Source: Microvirga sp. 17 mud 1-3
GTDB lineage: Bacteria > Pseudomonadota > Alphaproteobacteria > Rhizobiales > Beijerinckiaceae
NCBI RefSeq assembly: GCF_003151255.1
Contig: NZ_CP029481.1
Span: 4,155,001 to 4,219,000, forward strand
Length of the DNA: 64,000 nt
Direction: 5' to 3'
Under the pieces are notes generated by a model, which saw only the letters and a list, made by a program, of their open reading frames with translations, made no database searches and was not told the origin of the DNA. Made by a program: the position numbers and the translations under genes. How positions within the stretch are numbered: the stretch's first letter is position 1; every line of letters begins with the position of its first letter. Shown here in pieces: positions 61,773 to 64,000 of this stretch.

Positions 61773-62492
61773 ATGACATGGTCGATCGTGGCCAGAGACA
61801 TCAGGACAGGGCAGATCGGGATCGCGGTCACGACCTGCGCCTTCGCGGTGGGCGCGCGGGTGCCTTTCGTGGCGACGGGCGTGGGCGCCATCGCGACTCA
61901 GGCTTTCGTCAATCCCTTCTACGGATATCGCGGCCTTGAGCTGTTGCAGGCCGGTGCCCCCGCCGAGGACGTGGTGCGCATCCTGGCCGCGGCTGACGAG
62001 GGCCAGGGCCAGCGGCAGGTTCATGTCATGGACCGGCAAGGGCGTTTCGCCGCCCATACGGGCGCGGATTGCGTGCCCTGGTGCGGCCACCTGATCCGCG
62101 ACACCTTCTCGGTTGCGGGCAACATGCTGGCGGGCGAAAGCGTCATCGTCGAAACGGCGCGGGCCTTCGAGGCCGCGTCAGACCTCCCCCTGGCCCGCCG
62201 CTTCCTCACGGCCTTGAAAGCCGGCGAGGCGGCCGGAGGCGACAAGCGCGGCCGCCAATCGGCCGCGATCCTGATCCATGACGAGGAGGAATATCCCTAT
62301 CTCGACATCCGGGTCGACGACCACGCGGACCCGCTGGGCGAGCTCGCGCGGCTCGAGGAGGTAAGCCGCGGGCGCTATCTCCATTATCGGAAGGTCATGC
62401 CGTCCAGGGCCAATCCGGCGGGCGTCACCGACCGTGCCGAGATCGAGCGGCGCATCGCCGAATCCATGGCGGCCGAAGAAGCCGGCGCCTGA
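61773..62492 (+). CDS. DUF1028 domain-containing protein (Ntn-hydrolase-like)
   Basis: A 239-residue protein of the DUF1028 family. MTWSIVARDIRTGQIGIAVT is the conserved opening, followed by VPFVATGVGAIATQAFVNPF, GADCVPWCGHLIRDTFSVAG and NMLAGESVIVETARAFE. The fold is thought to be of Ntn-hydrolase type and the enzymatic function is uncertain. ATG 61773 follows GGGGGAA and matches the family N-terminus; an in-frame extension of 24 codons upstream does not. Next to a peptide/solute-binding protein, as here, it may act on an imported peptide or amide, but the two genes are convergent. Confidence 0.87.
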   Translation: MTWSIVARDIRTGQIGIAVTTCAFAVGARVPFVATGVGAIATQAFVNPFYGYRGLELLQAGAPAEDVVRILAAADEGQGQRQVHVMDRQGRFAAHTGADCVPWCGHLIRDTFSVAGNMLAGESVIVETARAFEAASDLPLARRFLTALKAGEAAGGDKRGRQSAAILIHDEEEYPYLDIRVDDHADPLGELARLEEVSRGRYLHYRKVMPSRANPAGVTDRAEIERRIAESMAAEEAGA

Positions 62493-62500
62493 CGGCAGCA

Positions 62501-62529
62501 CCGCGGGAGAGCGCTTTGCCCTCCCGCGG
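62501..62529. terminator. Stem-loop between DUF1028 and solute-binding protein genes
   Basis: CCGCGGGAG at 62501-62509 pairs perfectly with CTCCCGCGG at 62521-62529 around an 11-nt loop, between two convergent stops. There is no U-tract, so any terminator function is weak or shared. Confidence 0.5.
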
Positions 62530-62541
62530 CATTCGCGGCAC

Positions 62542-64000
62542 TTACTTCTTCTGCGCCCAATAGAACAGCACCTGGTTATCGGCGCGCTGGACGAGGTCGA
62601 GGTTCTTCGACACGCCCCAGGCGAGGGATTGCTGGTGCAGGGGGATATGGCTCCAGTCCTTGGCGCCGAGCTCGAAGGCCTGCTTGATCATGAGATCGCG
62701 CTTTTCCTTGTCGGTCTCGACCAGGATCTTGTCGGCCAGGGCATCGAGCTCCTTGTTGCAATAGCCCCCGTAATTGGTCTCGCCGCGGCTCGATCCGGCA
62801 ACGTCGCGGCAACCCATGATGTCGTGCAGCACGTTGTGGGAATCGAAGGTGCCGGGCGTCCAGCCGAGCAGATAGAAGGTGGCGCCGTAGCCGCCGGACT
62901 TGCCGGACTTGGCGAAGTAGAGCGCCTTGGGCTGCGCCATGAGGTTCACCTTGATCCCCGCGCGGGCGAGCATGGACGTGACCGCTTGGCAGATCGCCTC
63001 GTCATTCACGTAGCGGTCGTTCGGGCAGTCCATGCCGACCTCGAAGCCGTTCGGATAGCCTGCCTCGGCTAGGAGCTTCTTGGCGCGATCGAGATCGAAG
63101 GCCGGGCGGGTGAAATCCTTCGAATGGACGAAGAGCTCGGGCGCGATCAGCAGGGCCGAGGGCGTCGACAGGCCGCGCATGACGCGGTCGCGGATCAGGT
63201 TGATGTCGATGGCCCGGTAGAAGGCCTCGCGCACGCGCACGTCCTTGAACGGGTTCTTGCCCTTCACGCTCGAGGACAGGAGCTCGTCGCGGACCGTGTC
63301 GAAGCCCAGGAAGATGGTGCGCAGCTCCGGCCCGGTCATGACGCGAGCATTCGGGCTGCCGTTGACGCGCTGGATATCCTGCAGCGGCACCGGCTCGATC
63401 ACGTCGACCTCGCCCGTCAGGAGCGCCGCCACCCGCGTGGCGTCGTTGCTGATCGGCGTGAACACGATCTCGTCGATGTTGTGCTGGGGCTTGTCCCACC
63501 AGCTCGGGTTCTTCTTGAAGACTGTCTTCACGCCCGGCTGGTGGCTTTCAATCTTAAACGGCCCGGTGCCATTGGCGTTGAGGGACGCGAAGCTCGGCGA
63601 CGTGGCCGCCGCGGGCGTCGGAGCGGTGGCGTTGTTGGCCTCGCTCCACTCCTTGTCCATGATGTACCACGTATCCCATTGGGAGTTCAGGATCGGGTTC
63701 GGCGAGGACAGGACCACATCGACCGTGTAGTCGTCCACCTTCACGAATTTCGCATCCGTCGGGACCCGGGTCACGAAGTTCGAGCCGTTGGCACGCACCC
63801 GGTCCGCCGAGAAGACCACGTCGTCGGCATTGAAATCGTTTCCGTTATGGAACTTCACGCCCTTGCGCAGGAAGAAGCGCCAGCGCAGGCCGTCCTCGCT
63901 GGTCTCCCAGCGCTCAGCAAGAGCAGGCTCGACCTTCAGGTCCTTGCCGCGCCGGGTCAGCCCCTCATAGACATGGCCCAGATGGGCGTTGGTCGTCGTC
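62542..64000 (-). CDS. Peptide/nickel-type ABC transporter substrate-binding protein (family 5), N-terminus outside window
   Basis: The C-terminal 486 residues of a family-5 solute-binding protein of the DppA/OppA/NikA group. The frame is open to the window edge, so the signal peptide and start lie beyond 64000; the ATG at 63858 is internal. Signatures are LGHVYEGLTRRGKDLKVEPA, WRFFLRKGVKFHNGNDFNAD, DVVFSADRV and the hinge region FKIESHQPGVKTVFKKNPSW. It binds oligopeptides or similar solutes in the periplasm for a permease/ATPase complex that should be encoded nearby outside the window. Confidence 0.93.
   Translation of the reverse strand, partial: TTTNAHLGHVYEGLTRRGKDLKVEPALAERWETSEDGLRWRFFLRKGVKFHNGNDFNADDVVFSADRVRANGSNFVTRVPTDAKFVKVDDYTVDVVLSSPNPILNSQWDTWYIMDKEWSEANNATAPTPAAATSPSFASLNANGTGPFKIESHQPGVKTVFKKNPSWWDKPQHNIDEIVFTPISNDATRVAALLTGEVDVIEPVPLQDIQRVNGSPNARVMTGPELRTIFLGFDTVRDELLSSSVKGKNPFKDVRVREAFYRAIDINLIRDRVMRGLSTPSALLIAPELFVHSKDFTRPAFDLDRAKKLLAEAGYPNGFEVGMDCPNDRYVNDEAICQAVTSMLARAGIKVNLMAQPKALYFAKSGKSGGYGATFYLLGWTPGTFDSHNVLHDIMGCRDVAGSSRGETNYGGYCNKELDALADKILVETDKEKRDLMIKQAFELGAKDWSHIPLHQQSLAWGVSKNLDLVQRADNQVLFYWAQKK

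Overview
This window is high-GC (about two thirds G+C) bacterial chromosome with dense genes, short intergenic gaps and strong third-position G/C. The gene content points to an alphaproteobacterium of the order Hyphomicrobiales (Rhizobiales), probably near Microvirga/Methylobacterium. The markers are: the conserved neighbourhood sppA-ihfB-lapA-trpF-trpB-trpA-accD-folC with trxA and addA next to it; a giant NAD-dependent glutamate dehydrogenase; an IalB-family protein; a DUF2794 protein; an AccD lacking most zinc-finger cysteines; and a full very-long-chain fatty acid (VLCFA) lipid A cluster. The genus is inference. I saw no rRNA, tRNA, CRISPR array, prophage or canonical insertion sequence.

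Layout. 1-2 kb: 3' end of addA, then trxA. 2.4-10.8 kb (minus strand): sppA, ihfB, lapA-like, an ornithine-cyclodeaminase homologue, trpF, trpB, trpA, accD, folC. 11-18.3 kb: L,D-transpeptidase, a small membrane protein, a UMF1-type MFS transporter and the 1611-residue GDH. 18.4-29.9 kb: HxlR regulator divergent from a medium-chain dehydrogenase, DUF2794, an MFS exporter, a BI-1 membrane protein, ybbP-ybbA divergent from a TesA-like lipase, an aldo-keto reductase, thpR and an atypical histidine phosphatase. 29.9-42.5 kb: LysR divergent from a YeiH-type transporter, a UGT-like glycosyltransferase, rlmN, ialB, ykvA, SDR, Ldh2-type dehydrogenase, pterin dehydratase, LysE, lemA with two TPM-domain genes, and DUF1223. 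42.5-52.5 kb: lipid A VLCFA genes (acpXL, fabZ, two ketosynthases, fabG-like, a Nudix gene, adhXL and lpxXL), split by two divergent glycosyltransferases and a GIY-YIG nuclease gene. 53-64 kb: tyrosine phosphatase, a duplicated Cys-rich secreted protein, an ABC exporter, vapBC, an Rsm22-type methyltransferase, pirin, OsmC, a chemoreceptor, DUF1028, and a solute-binding protein running off the window end.

The most unusual layer is a set of dispersed structured intergenic repeats. Family B (five copies of about 145-150 bp, all in one orientation) has long terminal inverted repeats interrupted by small side hairpins. The sequences of these hairpins change between copies while their pairing is kept. 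Family A (four copies, about 100-110 bp) lies 16-20 bp before B in three cases. Two B copies bracket a solitary GIY-YIG endonuclease gene, a layout like REP/RAYT systems but with a different nuclease. One A copy lies inside the coding sequence of a TPM-domain protein and appears to be translated ahead of its signal peptide.
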